Below, in pieces: positions 1 to 8,885 of a stretch of 64,000 nt of DNA (the first letter of the stretch is position 1; each line of letters opens with the position of its first letter). The translations under genes and the position numbers were made by a program. The notes below the pieces were generated by a model. It made no database searches. It was not told the origin of the DNA and saw only the letters and a program-made list of their open reading frames with translations. Origin of the DNA: JACVRW01 sp963825345 (GTDB taxonomy: Bacteria > Actinomycetota > Thermoleophilia > Solirubrobacterales > Thermoleophilaceae); the NCBI GenBank assembly GCA_963825345.1, contig CAWGSQ010000011.1, forward strand, positions 186,001 to 250,000, read 5' to 3'.

Positions 1-717
1 CCGCACGGCTGCGATCCACTTGGCGCGCACGCGTGTGGCGTTCCCGAAGTAGAGCTCGGGCCCGTCGCGCAGTTCGACCACGATGCCCTCCTCGGAGCGG
101 ATGTCGATTCGCTCGAGGCGGCCTCGCAGCGGAGCGGGCGCGCCGCCGGCCACCCGCGCCGCGTGGAGACTCGCCGGATCGGACAGGCGGTCGCCGCCGA
201 GCTTGCCGCGCACATCGATCTCCGGAAGCTTGCCCTCCACCGGAAGGCCGCGCAGGATGGTGCCGTCGCCCGCCACCGGCAGGCCGCCGACGATCGCGGC
301 GGGACGATGCTCGATCACCCGGATCTCGAGGCCGTGTGGGAAGTCGGCCTCCACGTGGAGCGCCCGCACCACCGGGTAGGCGGCGATCGCGTCCTCGAGC
401 TCGGTCTGGTCCACGTGCAGCGTGGTCATCGTGTGCGCGGCCGACACGAGCGAGGCGCGCACGCGCGAGGCGTCCTTGGTGGTGAGGCCGGTCACCTTCA
501 CGTCCTCCACCGCAACGAGCGTGGAGTCGCGCAGCCAGAACTGGAAGCCGGCGGCGAGCACGAGGCATGCCGCCAGCACCATGAACACCCGGCGCCGCAT
601 GCGCGGCGGGAGAACGCGCAGCGTGAGGATGCGCGCCGCAAGGGCGCTCAGAGCCGCGGAACGCCCGCTGCGCCTCCGGGCGCGACGGCGGCCCGCCACC
701 GCCTGGCCGGCACTCAT
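1..717 (-). CDS. ftsQ: Cell division protein FtsQ (3' part missing)
   Basis: Divisome protein that links FtsL/DivIC and FtsW/FtsI at the septum. 239 residues are visible before the window edge removes the C-terminus. An Arg-rich cytoplasmic tail (1-43) is followed by one membrane segment (about 44-61) and then a POTRA domain (about 67-136, beginning VEDVKVTGL and ending LEIRVIEHRPAA) and the start of the FtsQ beta domain. The ATG at 717 overlaps the murB stop as ATGA, so the start is well fixed by translational coupling. Its position after murB is the usual actinobacterial dcw order. Identity rests on domain order and context, since FtsQ sequence is poorly conserved. Confidence 0.9.
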   Translation of the reverse strand, partial: MSAGQAVAGRRRARRRSGRSAALSALAARILTLRVLPPRMRRRVFMVLAACLVLAAGFQFWLRDSTLVAVEDVKVTGLTTKDASRVRASLVSAAHTMTTLHVDQTELEDAIAAYPVVRALHVEADFPHGLEIRVIEHRPAAIVGGLPVAGDGTILRGLPVEGKLPEIDVRGKLGGDRLSDPASLHAARVAGGAPAPLRGRLERIDIRSEEGIVVELRDGPELYFGNATRVRAKWIAAVR

Positions 718-1628
718 GAAGAGCCCCAGAGCGGCGCGGTGTCGACCTCGCCCAGGAACTGGACCTCGGGCTCAAGCTCCACGCCGAAGCGCTCGCGCAC
801 CCGGCGGCGGCCCTCGCCCATGAGGGCGATCACGTCGGCCGTGGTGGCCTCCCCCATGTTCTCCACGAAGTTCGCGTGCTTCTCCGAAAAGCGTGCGCCC
901 CCCACGGTGAGGCCCCGGCAGCCCGCCTCGTCGAGCAGCACGCCTGCGCTGCGGCCCTCCGCGCGCGGGTCGTCCGGGTTCTTGAAGGTCGAGCCGAAGG
1001 TCTTGATTCCTGAGGGCTGCGCGGCGCGGCGCGAGGCGCGCATCTCTGCGAGCGTCGCCTTCACCGACTCTGGCTCCGCCGGGCTGAGCGCGAACGAGGC
1101 GCGCCCCACGATCTCGCCCTCCCCGAGGTTCGAGCGGCGGTAGCTGAAGCCAAGCTGGTCGGGAGCGCGGCGCTCGGTTCCGGTGGCGCTCGTGACCTCA
1201 ACCCACTCGAGCACGCGGTCGAGGTCGCCCCCATAGGCGTTCGCGTTCATCTTCACCGCACCGCCGACGGTTCCGGGGATGTTCACGCCGAACTCGAGGC
1301 CGCTGAGGCCGGCCCGGGCGGCGAAGGCCGCGGCCTGCGGGAGCCTGGCACCGCCGCCGCAGAGCAGGCGCTGCCCGTCCTGCTCGATCGTTGCAAGCGA
1401 GCCGTCCAGCTTCAAGACAAGTCCTCGGAACCCTTCATCCGCTACGAGGAGGTTCGAGCCCGACCCCACCACTCCTACCTCGACCCCATCTCCGGTTGCC
1501 CAGGCCAGCAGCTCGGCGAGGGCCTCCGGCGAGTCGGGGCGGGCGAAGAAGTCGCCATGGCCGCCCGTCCGGATGGTGGTGAGGCGGGCCAGCGGGTAGT
1601 CGGCCTCGACTGTTGCCGGAGGGCTCAT
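714..1628 (-). CDS. murB: UDP-N-acetylenolpyruvoylglucosamine reductase MurB
   Basis: Cytoplasmic FAD enzyme that reduces UDP-GlcNAc-enolpyruvate with NADPH to UDP-MurNAc. The 304-residue product has the FAD-binding PCMH-type half with GSGSNLL at 55-61, IPGTVGGAV near 117, the YRRS motif at about 163, and GSTFKNP at 212-218 containing the catalytic serine. The C-terminal SEKHANFVEN signature is present. The frame stays open upstream to 1745, but that extension is low-complexity Arg/Ala sequence lying inside murC. The ATG at 1628 overlaps the murC stop as ATGA and is the likely start. Confidence 0.96.
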   Translation of the reverse strand: MSPPATVEADYPLARLTTIRTGGHGDFFARPDSPEALAELLAWATGDGVEVGVVGSGSNLLVADEGFRGLVLKLDGSLATIEQDGQRLLCGGGARLPQAAAFAARAGLSGLEFGVNIPGTVGGAVKMNANAYGGDLDRVLEWVEVTSATGTERRAPDQLGFSYRRSNLGEGEIVGRASFALSPAEPESVKATLAEMRASRRAAQPSGIKTFGSTFKNPDDPRAEGRSAGVLLDEAGCRGLTVGGARFSEKHANFVENMGEATTADVIALMGEGRRRVRERFGVELEPEVQFLGEVDTAPLWGSS

Positions 1629-2956
1629 GCCGCCAGCCTCCGCGCCAGCTCGTCCACGTTGCCCGCGCCGAGCGTGAGCAGGAGATCTCCGTCGGTGAGC
1701 TCGTTGTGGAGCTGTCTTTCGGCGTCGTCGATGCGTGGCAGCCACCAGACCGGGCGTCCCCGCGCCTCGTCCGCCGCGGACTGAGCAACGAGGTAGCCGC
1801 TCACGCCTGGGAAGTCCTCGGATCGCTCTCGCGCTCGGTAGACATCCAGCACCACCACGAGGTCCGCCAACGCGAGCGCGCGGCCGAACTCACGGGCGAG
1901 CATCTCCGTGCGTGAGTAGAGATGCGGCTGGAACGCGGCCACCAGGCGGCGCGGCTCGAGCGTGCGGGCGGCCTCGAGCGTGGCGCGCACCTCCGTGGGG
2001 TGGTGGGCGTAGTCGTCGTACACGAGCGCGCCCCGCGCTGTCCGGCCGTGTTCCTCGAAGCGGCGGCCGGCGCCGGTGAACTTGGCAAGGCCGGAAGCTG
2101 CTTCCTCGATTGGCACGCCCGCCGCGTCCAGCGCCGCGAGCGCCGCCAGGGCATTGAGGACGTTGTGCTCGCCGGGTACCTGGAGCTCGACCTCCACACC
2201 CTTCACCGCAAATCGTGAGCCGCCGGGTGTGAGGGTCAGCTGCTCCGCGTCCTCGATGCCGAAGCTCACCGCCTCACCCTCGCCGGGCAGCTCCACCCCG
2301 GGACCCAGCACTCTGACGGCCGCCGGCGCCGTGAACTCCTCGAAGGCTTCCTCCAGCTCGTGGAGATTCGCATAGGTGGCGTGGTGGTCGAGCTCGACGT
2401 TCGTGACCACCGCTATGTCGCGACCGAGCTTCAGGAGGGAGCGGTCCGATTCGTCGGCCTCGATCACCGCCCACTCCCCCGCGCCCCAGGCGGCGTTGGT
2501 GCCGGCCGCGCGCAGCTCGCCACCGATCACGAAGGCCGGCTCGCGCCCGGCCTCGAGCAGCGCGAGGGCGGCCATCGACGCGCTGGTGGTCTTGCCATGC
2601 GTGCCGCCCACGGCGATCGTCCGCTTCATCCGGGACAGCTCGCCGAGCAGGTCACCACGGTGCACCAGCGCGGCGCCGGCCTCGCGAGCGGCCGCCAGCT
2701 CGGGGTTGTCCTCCGGAATGGCGGTGGAGACCACGACCTCGGCGCCCTCGGGGAGGTTGGCCGCGTCGTGGCCGATGGCGGGCTCGATGCCGGCCTCGCG
2801 AAGACGCGTGCAGTAGGACGACTCGGCCTGGTCGGAGCCCGTGACGCTCGCGCCCAGCTGCTTTGCGACGAGCGCAAGCCCGCTCATGCCCGCGCCGCCG
2901 ATGCCTATGAAATGGAGCTGCCGACCAGCGAACGGCGCATTGACGGGCTCGGCCAT
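1625..2956 (-). CDS. murC: UDP-N-acetylmuramate-L-alanine ligase MurC
   Basis: First Mur ligase; adds L-Ala to UDP-MurNAc using ATP. The 443-residue product has the N-terminal nucleotide-binding loop FIGIGGAGMSGLAL (16-29), the ATP loop GGTHGKTTS (117-125), and the downstream motifs YDDYAHHPTE and AFQPHLYSRT typical of MurC. The ATG at 2956 is chosen because translation just after it matches the family N-terminus. In-frame GTG 3022 and ATG 2989 exist but would place a strong hairpin (2977-3027) inside the coding region. That leaves an 86-base gap after murG, unusual in this otherwise overlapping cluster. Confidence 0.95.
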   Translation of the reverse strand: MAEPVNAPFAGRQLHFIGIGGAGMSGLALVAKQLGASVTGSDQAESSYCTRLREAGIEPAIGHDAANLPEGAEVVVSTAIPEDNPELAAAREAGAALVHRGDLLGELSRMKRTIAVGGTHGKTTSASMAALALLEAGREPAFVIGGELRAAGTNAAWGAGEWAVIEADESDRSLLKLGRDIAVVTNVELDHHATYANLHELEEAFEEFTAPAAVRVLGPGVELPGEGEAVSFGIEDAEQLTLTPGGSRFAVKGVEVELQVPGEHNVLNALAALAALDAAGVPIEEAASGLAKFTGAGRRFEEHGRTARGALVYDDYAHHPTEVRATLEAARTLEPRRLVAAFQPHLYSRTEMLAREFGRALALADLVVVLDVYRARERSEDFPGVSGYLVAQSAADEARGRPVWWLPRIDDAERQLHNELTDGDLLLTLGAGNVDELARRLAA

Positions 2957-2976
2957 CACGCCCGGACCATATTCGC

Positions 2977-3027
2977 CAGGTGTGGTCATCTCGGTGGCTC
3001 TATGCGCCACGTCAGAGACCACACCTG
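2977..3027 (-). promoter_or_regulatory. Nested inverted repeat between murG and murC
   Basis: Outer arms of 11 bp (2977-2987 CAGGTGTGGTC and 3017-3027 GACCACACCTG) pair perfectly. A second 5-bp stem (2994-2998 with 3006-3010, GTGGC/GCCAC) sits inside around a 7-base loop. In the transcript it would fold about 20 bases before the murC ATG. No T-run follows, so it does not look like an intrinsic terminator. It could be an mRNA-processing or translation-control element, or a protein-binding palindrome. The role is inference. Confidence 0.6.
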
Positions 3028-3042
3028 CGGCCGGGGCACCCT

Positions 3043-4122
3043 TCAGTGCTTGCCGTTCGCGAGCGCCAGCAGCTCCTCGGCGATCCGGTCCGCCGCATCC
3101 GGCCGCGCCACCGCTCGCGCTGCCTTCGCCATCGCCGCCGTTCGCTGCGGGGCGCCGAGGAGGGCGGCCACCTCGCGGGCCAGCCGGGGGCCGTCGAGCT
3201 CCGCGTCGGGGATCACGACCGCGGCGCCGGCCCTCTCCATGAAGCGGGCGTTGGAGGTCTGGTGGTCGGCCGTCGCGTGCGGGTAGGGCACGAGGATCGC
3301 CGGAAGCCCGGCTGCCGCCAGCTCGAACACGGAGCCCCCGGCGCGAGCGACGGCCACGTCCGCCGCGGCCAGCGCGTCGGAGAACGGCTCGATCGAGGGG
3401 GAGAGCCGGTAGTGCTCCGCGGGGCCGAGCTCGTCGAGTCGCCGGCGCAGGTCCTCGTAGTCGCGCTGCCCGGAGGCGTGCAGCACCGCGCCGGGCGCCG
3501 CGGAGCCGAAGGCCTCGAGCGCAGCCTCGTTTAAACGGCGGGCACCGAGGGAGCCTCCGAACACCAGAACACAGGCCACATCAGCATCCACGCCCAGACG
3601 AGCCCGGGCGGCATCACGATCACCTCTGTCGGTGCCCGCCGGGACCGGCCGCCCGGTCACGAGGAACTTCGACCCGCCGCGCCCTTCCAGCGGGAAAGCC
3701 AGAAACACCCGCCGCGCCAGCGGAGCCAGCAGCCGGTTCGTGAGCCCGAGGTGGCTGTCGGCCTCCGTCAACGCCAGCGGCAGCCGCAGCGTCCGGGCCG
3801 CCAGGCCCACGGGGCCCGCGACGTAGCCGCCTCCTCCGAGCACCGCGTCGGCCCCGATGCTGCGCAGCAGCCGCCGCGCGCGCCCCGTCGCGCGGGCGGC
3901 AAGCAGCAGCGCGCGGGCAGCGCGGACCGGGTTCTGCCGATCGATGCCGGCCACCCGCAGCCGGTGAAGTTGATAGCCGGCAGCCGGGACCAGCTCGGCC
4001 TCCGCACGCTCGCCACCGATGAACTCGACCCGCGCGCCGCGCGCCTGGAGCGCGTCAGCTACCGCGAGCGCCGGCACGACGTGTCCCGCCGTGCCTCCGG
4101 CGGCGATCACGATCGTTGGCAT
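3043..4122 (-). CDS. murG: Lipid II synthase MurG (GlcNAc transferase)
   Basis: Peripheral membrane GT28 glycosyltransferase that adds GlcNAc to lipid I. The 359-residue protein begins MPTIVIAAGGTAGHVVPALA, with the lipid/phosphate-binding GGTAGH loop at 9-14. It has the second glycine-rich loop FGGSLGARRLNEAAL mid-protein and the donor-binding LVPYPHATADHQTSNA motif in the C-terminal Rossmann half. GTG 4128 is an alternative start two codons upstream; the ATG at 4122 has a GGGGGTGG ribosome site just before it. The first 68 bases overlap the 3' end of ftsW in another frame. The GGTAGH loop forces a start this far upstream, so the overlap is real. Confidence 0.95.
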   Translation of the reverse strand: MPTIVIAAGGTAGHVVPALAVADALQARGARVEFIGGERAEAELVPAAGYQLHRLRVAGIDRQNPVRAARALLLAARATGRARRLLRSIGADAVLGGGGYVAGPVGLAARTLRLPLALTEADSHLGLTNRLLAPLARRVFLAFPLEGRGGSKFLVTGRPVPAGTDRGDRDAARARLGVDADVACVLVFGGSLGARRLNEAALEAFGSAAPGAVLHASGQRDYEDLRRRLDELGPAEHYRLSPSIEPFSDALAAADVAVARAGGSVFELAAAGLPAILVPYPHATADHQTSNARFMERAGAAVVIPDAELDGPRLAREVAALLGAPQRTAAMAKAARAVARPDAADRIAEELLALANGKH

Positions 4123-5293
4123 CGCCACCCCCGTCGATCGCCCGCAGCTCCGGCCGCTCGCCCGCGCGCTCCGGCTTGCCGGCCCGCTGCGCCTTGCCGC
4201 CAGTGGCGGCCACGTTCAGCAGCAGGCCCATCGAGCCCATCAGCACCACGAGGTTGCTCGCGCCGTACGAGATGAACGGCAGCGGCACTCCGGTGAGCGG
4301 CATCAGCCCGAGCACCGCGAAGAAGTTGAGCGTGGCCTGGCAGAGGATCAGCGACGTGATGCCGGCGGCGAGCAGCTTCGAGTAGCGGTCGGCCGCGAGC
4401 TTCGCGGTCCGCAGTCCGGCGTAGCCGATCATCCCGTAGAGCGAGATCAGGCCGAGGATCCCGAACAGGCCGAGCTCCTCGCCGATGATGGCGAGGATCA
4501 TGTCCGTGTGGGCCTCGGGCAGGTAGAAGATCTTCTGGACCGACTCGCCGAGGCCGACCCCGAAGAAGCCGCCAGAGCCGATCGCGGTGAGCGCCTGGAC
4601 GGCCTGGAAGCCGCTGTCGCCGGCATCGGCGAACGGGTCCAGGAACGAGAACAGGCGCTCGCGCCGGTACGGCTCGGCGATCGCCAGCAGGGTGGCCAGG
4701 AAGAGCAGCACCCCGCCGATCAGCGCGAGGTTTCGCATCGGCACCCCCGCCGCCACCAGCAGCGCACCGATCGAGAAGCAGATCACCATCGTGGTGCCCA
4801 TATCGGGCTGCTTCATCAGCAGGGCACACGCAGCGCCCACCACGAGCAGCAGCGGCTTCGTGAGCGTGCCCACGCTGCGAGTGCACTGCGGCCGCGCGGC
4901 GAGCAGCTGCGCCGCGTACAGCACGAGCGCCACCTTCAGGAGCTCTGAGGGCTGGAACTGGAGCGGACCCGCCCCGAGCCAGCGCGTGGCGCCGTTCACG
5001 GTCACGCCCACGCCCGGCAGCATCACGGCCACGGTCAGAGCGAACGACGACATCAGGAGCAGCGGCGTGAGCGCGCGGATCACCTTGAGGCCATGGCGCG
5101 ACGCCAGCTGCAGGAGCACCATTCCGGCGAGCGCGAACATGACGTAGCGCTTCAGGTAGTAGGAGGCGTCGCCGGGCCCTGAGAGGAGCGACTCCGCCGA
5201 GCTGGCCGAGTACACCATCACCGCTCCGCCCGCGAGCAGACAGAGGGTGGCGGTGTAGAGGATCGAGTACTCGACCGGGCGCTTCCGGGGCAT
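4055..5293 (-). CDS. ftsW: Peptidoglycan glycosyltransferase FtsW (SEDS family)
   Basis: Septal SEDS polymerase that works with FtsI to build glycan strands from lipid II. The 412-residue protein has about ten membrane helices. It shows MVYSASSAES after helix 1, ATRWLGAGPLQFQPSELLK (the conserved R-W and Q-P-S-E motif), MKQPDMGTT, and the C-terminal GVPLPFISYGASNL signature with the conserved Pro and Gly. The cytoplasmic tail after about residue 370 is Arg/Gly-rich and overlaps murG, so its last 23 codons are probably not constrained. murD ends 30 bases upstream. Confidence 0.95.
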   Translation of the reverse strand: MPRKRPVEYSILYTATLCLLAGGAVMVYSASSAESLLSGPGDASYYLKRYVMFALAGMVLLQLASRHGLKVIRALTPLLLMSSFALTVAVMLPGVGVTVNGATRWLGAGPLQFQPSELLKVALVLYAAQLLAARPQCTRSVGTLTKPLLLVVGAACALLMKQPDMGTTMVICFSIGALLVAAGVPMRNLALIGGVLLFLATLLAIAEPYRRERLFSFLDPFADAGDSGFQAVQALTAIGSGGFFGVGLGESVQKIFYLPEAHTDMILAIIGEELGLFGILGLISLYGMIGYAGLRTAKLAADRYSKLLAAGITSLILCQATLNFFAVLGLMPLTGVPLPFISYGASNLVVLMGSMGLLLNVAATGGKAQRAGKPERAGERPELRAIDGGGDANDRDRRRRHGGTRRAGARGS

Positions 5294-5323
5294 CCAGACG
5301 GTTTTCTACGGCCAGCCCCGGAT

Positions 5324-6556
5324 TCATCCCCGCGGGACCAACGACCTGAAGGCCTCGCCACGCTCCTCGTAGTCCCGAAACTGGTCGAAACTGGCGCAGG
5401 CGGGCGAGAGCAGGACGACATCGCCCGGGTCGGCGGCGGCCGCCGCTTGGCGCATCGCCGTGGCGAGGTCGCCGGCGCGCTGGAGCTGCACGGTCCCCTC
5501 TAGGTCCGATTCGAGCCGTTCGGCGGCCTCGCCGATCAGGTAGGCCGCCACGCAGCGCGATGCCACCGCGTCACGCAGGCCCTCAAAGCCGCCGCCCTTC
5601 AGGCTGCCGCCGAGGATCACGTGCACCCCGCCGTCGAATGCCTCGATCCCGCGCACCGCCGAGGAGACGTTCGTGGCCTTCGAGTCGTTCACGTACAGCA
5701 CTCCGTTCACCGAGCCCACCTCCTCCAGCCGGTGGGGCACGCCGGGGAAGGTCCGCAACGCGGCCGCCACGGCCTCCTCGGGCACGCCGGAGGCGATCGC
5801 CGCGGCGGAGGCGGCCATGGCGTTCTCGAGGTTGTGCGCACCGCGCAGGCGGATCTCCTCGGCGGACAGCGGCAGCTCCCCGAACTCGATGCGCCGCCCC
5901 GAGCCCGGCACCTCCACGCCCGGCGGCACAACCGCCACCTGCTCCGGCGTCTGGTTCGCGAACACGCGCAGCTTCGCCTCGCGGTAGGCCTCGAGCGTCC
6001 CGTGTCGGTCGAGGTGGTCCTCGCTCACGTTCAGCAGCAGCGCCGTGTCCGGGGCGAAGGCCTCGGAGTCCTCGGCCTGGAAGCTCGACACCTCGCAGAC
6101 GATGGTGGTCGACTCGTCCACCTCTCCCACCAGCGCGGCCAGCGGCGTGCCGACGTTGCCGGCGAGCGCCACCGGCAGGTCCGCCTCGCGCCAGATCGCT
6201 CCCAGCAGCTCCGTCGTGGTGGTCTTGCCGTTAGTGCCCGTGACCGCCACGAAGCGGTTCGGCAGCAGCCGCCAGGCCAGCTCGAGCTCGCCGAGCACCG
6301 GCAGGCCGCGCTCGCGCGCCGCGACGATCACGGGCGCCTCGTTCGGCACGCCCGGGCTCTTCACGACCGAGGCCACGCGCTCGAGCAGCTCCACCCCGTC
6401 CCCGCCGAGATGCACCTCGAGATCGCCGGGCACGTCCGGGCTGCCGGAGTCGGTGCCGATTACCTCGCCGCGCCGGCCGAGCATTCGCGCCGCCGCGATC
6501 CCGGAGCGCGCGAGCCCGACTACCAGGTACGGCCCCTCGGGAAGGGACGGTCTCAC
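5324..6556 (-). CDS. murD: UDP-N-acetylmuramoylalanine-D-glutamate ligase MurD
   Basis: Second Mur ligase; adds D-Glu to UDP-MurNAc-L-Ala. 410 residues starting at GTG 6556, which overlaps the mraY stop (GTGA). The first residues run PSLPEGPYLVVGLARSGIA, the family's N-terminal Rossmann loop. The ATP loop VTGTNGKTTTTELLGA and NDSKATN (substrate and Mg binding) are present. The C-terminal LLSPACASFDQFRDYEERG signature is diagnostic for MurD. The frame stays open upstream to 6886, but that extension is noise antisense-composed inside mraY. Confidence 0.96.
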   Translation of the reverse strand: MRPSLPEGPYLVVGLARSGIAAARMLGRRGEVIGTDSGSPDVPGDLEVHLGGDGVELLERVASVVKSPGVPNEAPVIVAARERGLPVLGELELAWRLLPNRFVAVTGTNGKTTTTELLGAIWREADLPVALAGNVGTPLAALVGEVDESTTIVCEVSSFQAEDSEAFAPDTALLLNVSEDHLDRHGTLEAYREAKLRVFANQTPEQVAVVPPGVEVPGSGRRIEFGELPLSAEEIRLRGAHNLENAMAASAAAIASGVPEEAVAAALRTFPGVPHRLEEVGSVNGVLYVNDSKATNVSSAVRGIEAFDGGVHVILGGSLKGGGFEGLRDAVASRCVAAYLIGEAAERLESDLEGTVQLQRAGDLATAMRQAAAAADPGDVVLLSPACASFDQFRDYEERGEAFRSLVPRG

Positions 6557-7530
6557 TGGCCTGGGATCGACGCCTGGTAGAGCGTGAAGCCGATTGCCGC
6601 GCAGATCGCGGCGACGATCCAGAAGCGCAGGATGATCTTCGTCTCCGACCAGCCCGCCAGCTCGAAATGGTGGTGGATCGGTGCCATCAGGAATATGCGC
6701 CGGCGGAAGCGCTGGAACGCAAACACCTGGATCCCCACCGACAGCGCCTCGATCACGAAGATTCCGCCGATCACGATCAGCAGCAGCTCGGTCTTCGTGA
6801 CCACGGCGAGCGCGGCGATCGCCCCGCCCAGGCCCAGCGAGCCCGTGTCGCCCATGAACACGGACGCCGGGAACGAGTTGAACCACAGGAAGCCCACGCA
6901 GGCGCCCACCAGCGAGGCGCTCAGCAGGGAGAGGTCGTGCTCGCCCGGGGTGATGAACGTCATCACCGTGTAGGTGAGGAACACGATCGCCGAGCAGCCC
7001 GCGGCGAGGCCGTCGAGCCCGTCGGTGAGGTTCACGCCGTTGGTGGCTCCCGCCAGGACCAGGAAGATCAGGACGGGATAGACGTAGCCGAGCTCCACCG
7101 AGGCGTCGATCACGCGCAGCCGCAGCGTGTCGTTCAGCTCCACGTACTGGGTCAGGAAGAGCCAGAGCGCGATCGCGGTCAGCGCCTGGACGAGGAGCTT
7201 CATCTTCCCCGACACGCCGAGCGAGCGGCGCTTGCGCAGCTTGACGATGTCGTCGGCGAAGCCGAGCGCGGCCATCGCGAGGGCCGTCCCGAGCACAGCG
7301 AGGCTCGTGGCTCGGTAATCGGACAGGATCAGGAAGGGCACCATGATCGAGAGGAAGATCGCGAGCCCGCCCATCGTGGGCGTACCGGCCTTGCCGTGAT
7401 GGCCGGCCGGGCCCTCCTCACGGATCTGCTGGCCGAACTCCTTGAGGCGCAGGTAGTCGATGAAGCGCGGCCCCAGGAACATGCAGATCAGCAGGGACGC
7501 CGATCCGGCCATGACGATCTCGCCCAGCAT
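6553..7530 (-). CDS. mraY: Phospho-N-acetylmuramoyl-pentapeptide transferase MraY
   Basis: Integral membrane enzyme that transfers phospho-MurNAc-pentapeptide to undecaprenyl phosphate, making lipid I. The 325-residue protein has about ten membrane helices. Conserved motifs: GKAGTPTMGG near residue 45, LGFADDIVK with the paired aspartates near 90, NLTDGLDGLAAG in the middle, and the MAPIHHHFELAG loop near the C-terminus. Two bases separate it from murF, and its stop overlaps the murD GTG. Confidence 0.97.
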   Translation of the reverse strand: MLGEIVMAGSASLLICMFLGPRFIDYLRLKEFGQQIREEGPAGHHGKAGTPTMGGLAIFLSIMVPFLILSDYRATSLAVLGTALAMAALGFADDIVKLRKRRSLGVSGKMKLLVQALTAIALWLFLTQYVELNDTLRLRVIDASVELGYVYPVLIFLVLAGATNGVNLTDGLDGLAAGCSAIVFLTYTVMTFITPGEHDLSLLSASLVGACVGFLWFNSFPASVFMGDTGSLGLGGAIAALAVVTKTELLLIVIGGIFVIEALSVGIQVFAFQRFRRRIFLMAPIHHHFELAGWSETKIILRFWIVAAICAAIGFTLYQASIPGQ

Positions 7531-7532
7531 CC

Positions 7533-8885
7533 CTAGCTGAGCACCCGCTCCAGCCCGACCGAGCGCGAGCCCTTCACGAGCACGCGATCGCCGGGACGGG
7601 CCACCTCCTCGAGCAGCGCTCCTGCCTCCTCGGGCGTCGCCACGGGCTGCGTCTCACCGTCGAAGCCGGCCGTGTAGGCGAGGGCCTCCTCACCCACCGG
7701 CACGAGCAGGTCCACCCCGCGCGCCGCCGCGTGCTCGCCGATCTCGCGGTGGTACTCCGGCGAGTCCTTGCCCAGCTCGGCCATCGTGCCCAGCACGGCG
7801 ATCCGGCGCTCAGCCGGGCTCTCCGCCAGATGGTCGAGGGCCGCCCGCATGGACATTGGGTTGGCGTTGTAGCAGTCGTTCACGACCACGACGCCGCCCG
7901 GCAGCTCCACCACCTCGCCGCGCATGGACGAGAACTGCACGTCCACGGCGCCGCCCACGCGCACCCCGAGCGCCCGCGCGGCCGCCACCGCGGCCAGCGT
8001 GTTCAGCAAGTTGTGCGGCTCGCGGTACGGCAGCTCGAGCTGGATGAGCTCGCCGCGAGCCTCTATCTCCGCGCGCTCGCCGTCCATCGCAAGAAGCTGC
8101 ACCTGGCCACCCGGACCGAAGGTCCAGGTGTCGAGGTCGTCGCGCAGATGGGACTCGAGCAGCGGCTCACTCGCCGGCACCACACAGGCGGCTCCGGGCC
8201 GCAGGTCGCGGATCAGCTCCGCCTTGGCAGCGGCCACGCGCTCAACCGTGCCGAGGATCGCGAGGTGCACCGGGCCCACGTTCACGATCACGCCCACGTC
8301 CGGCTCGGCGATCTCCGCGAGCTCGGCGATCTGTCCCTCGCCGCGCATGGCCATCTCGAGCACGAGCGCCTCTGTGCCGTGGTCGGCCTCGAGGATCGTG
8401 AGCGGCAGCCCGATCTCCGTGTTGAAGTTCTCCTGGCTAGCGTGTGCGCGTACGCGGGACCCGAGCAGGGCGGCGAGGATGTCCTTCGTCGAGGTCTTGC
8501 CGGTGGAGCCCGTCACGCCGGCCACGCGGGCGCCGAGCTCGCGGCGCCACCCGCGCGCAAGCAGCTGAAGCGCCCGCAGCGGATCGGGCGCGACGATCGC
8601 CGTGGCGGTGGCGCACGACGACTGGCCGGTGGAGCTCTCCGCGGCCTCGACGGCCGCCGCGCGGTGCTCGGGCCCGACGAGCACTCCCCAGGCCCCTGCG
8701 TCGAGTGCCTGGGCGGCGAAGCGCCCGCCGTCCGCAGTCGCGCCCCGCAGGCCAACGAACAGATCCCCGGGCCCCACCTCGCGGGAGTCGATCACCGCAC
8801 GCTCCGGGCCGGCGCGCTCGGGATCGCCCGCTGCAAGCTCCCCCTCGGCCAGGGCGGCGAGCCGGCCCGCCGACAGGTCGATCAC
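7533..8885 (-). CDS. murF: UDP-MurNAc-tripeptide-D-Ala-D-Ala ligase MurF
   Basis: Last cytoplasmic Mur ligase; adds D-Ala-D-Ala. The 450-residue protein starts at GTG 8885, overlapping the murE stop as GTGA. VIDSREVGPGDLFVGLRG (31-48) is the MurF/MurE-type N-domain. The ATP loop is VTGSTGKTSTKD (124-135); a Ser in place of the usual Asn is typical of MurF. VVNDCYNANPMSM in the central domain binds ATP/Mg, and VLVKGSRSVGLERV is the C-terminal signature. Sits between murE and mraY as in most dcw clusters. Confidence 0.96.
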   Translation of the reverse strand: MIDLSAGRLAALAEGELAAGDPERAGPERAVIDSREVGPGDLFVGLRGATADGGRFAAQALDAGAWGVLVGPEHRAAAVEAAESSTGQSSCATATAIVAPDPLRALQLLARGWRRELGARVAGVTGSTGKTSTKDILAALLGSRVRAHASQENFNTEIGLPLTILEADHGTEALVLEMAMRGEGQIAELAEIAEPDVGVIVNVGPVHLAILGTVERVAAAKAELIRDLRPGAACVVPASEPLLESHLRDDLDTWTFGPGGQVQLLAMDGERAEIEARGELIQLELPYREPHNLLNTLAAVAAARALGVRVGGAVDVQFSSMRGEVVELPGGVVVVNDCYNANPMSMRAALDHLAESPAERRIAVLGTMAELGKDSPEYHREIGEHAAARGVDLLVPVGEEALAYTAGFDGETQPVATPEEAGALLEEVARPGDRVLVKGSRSVGLERVLS

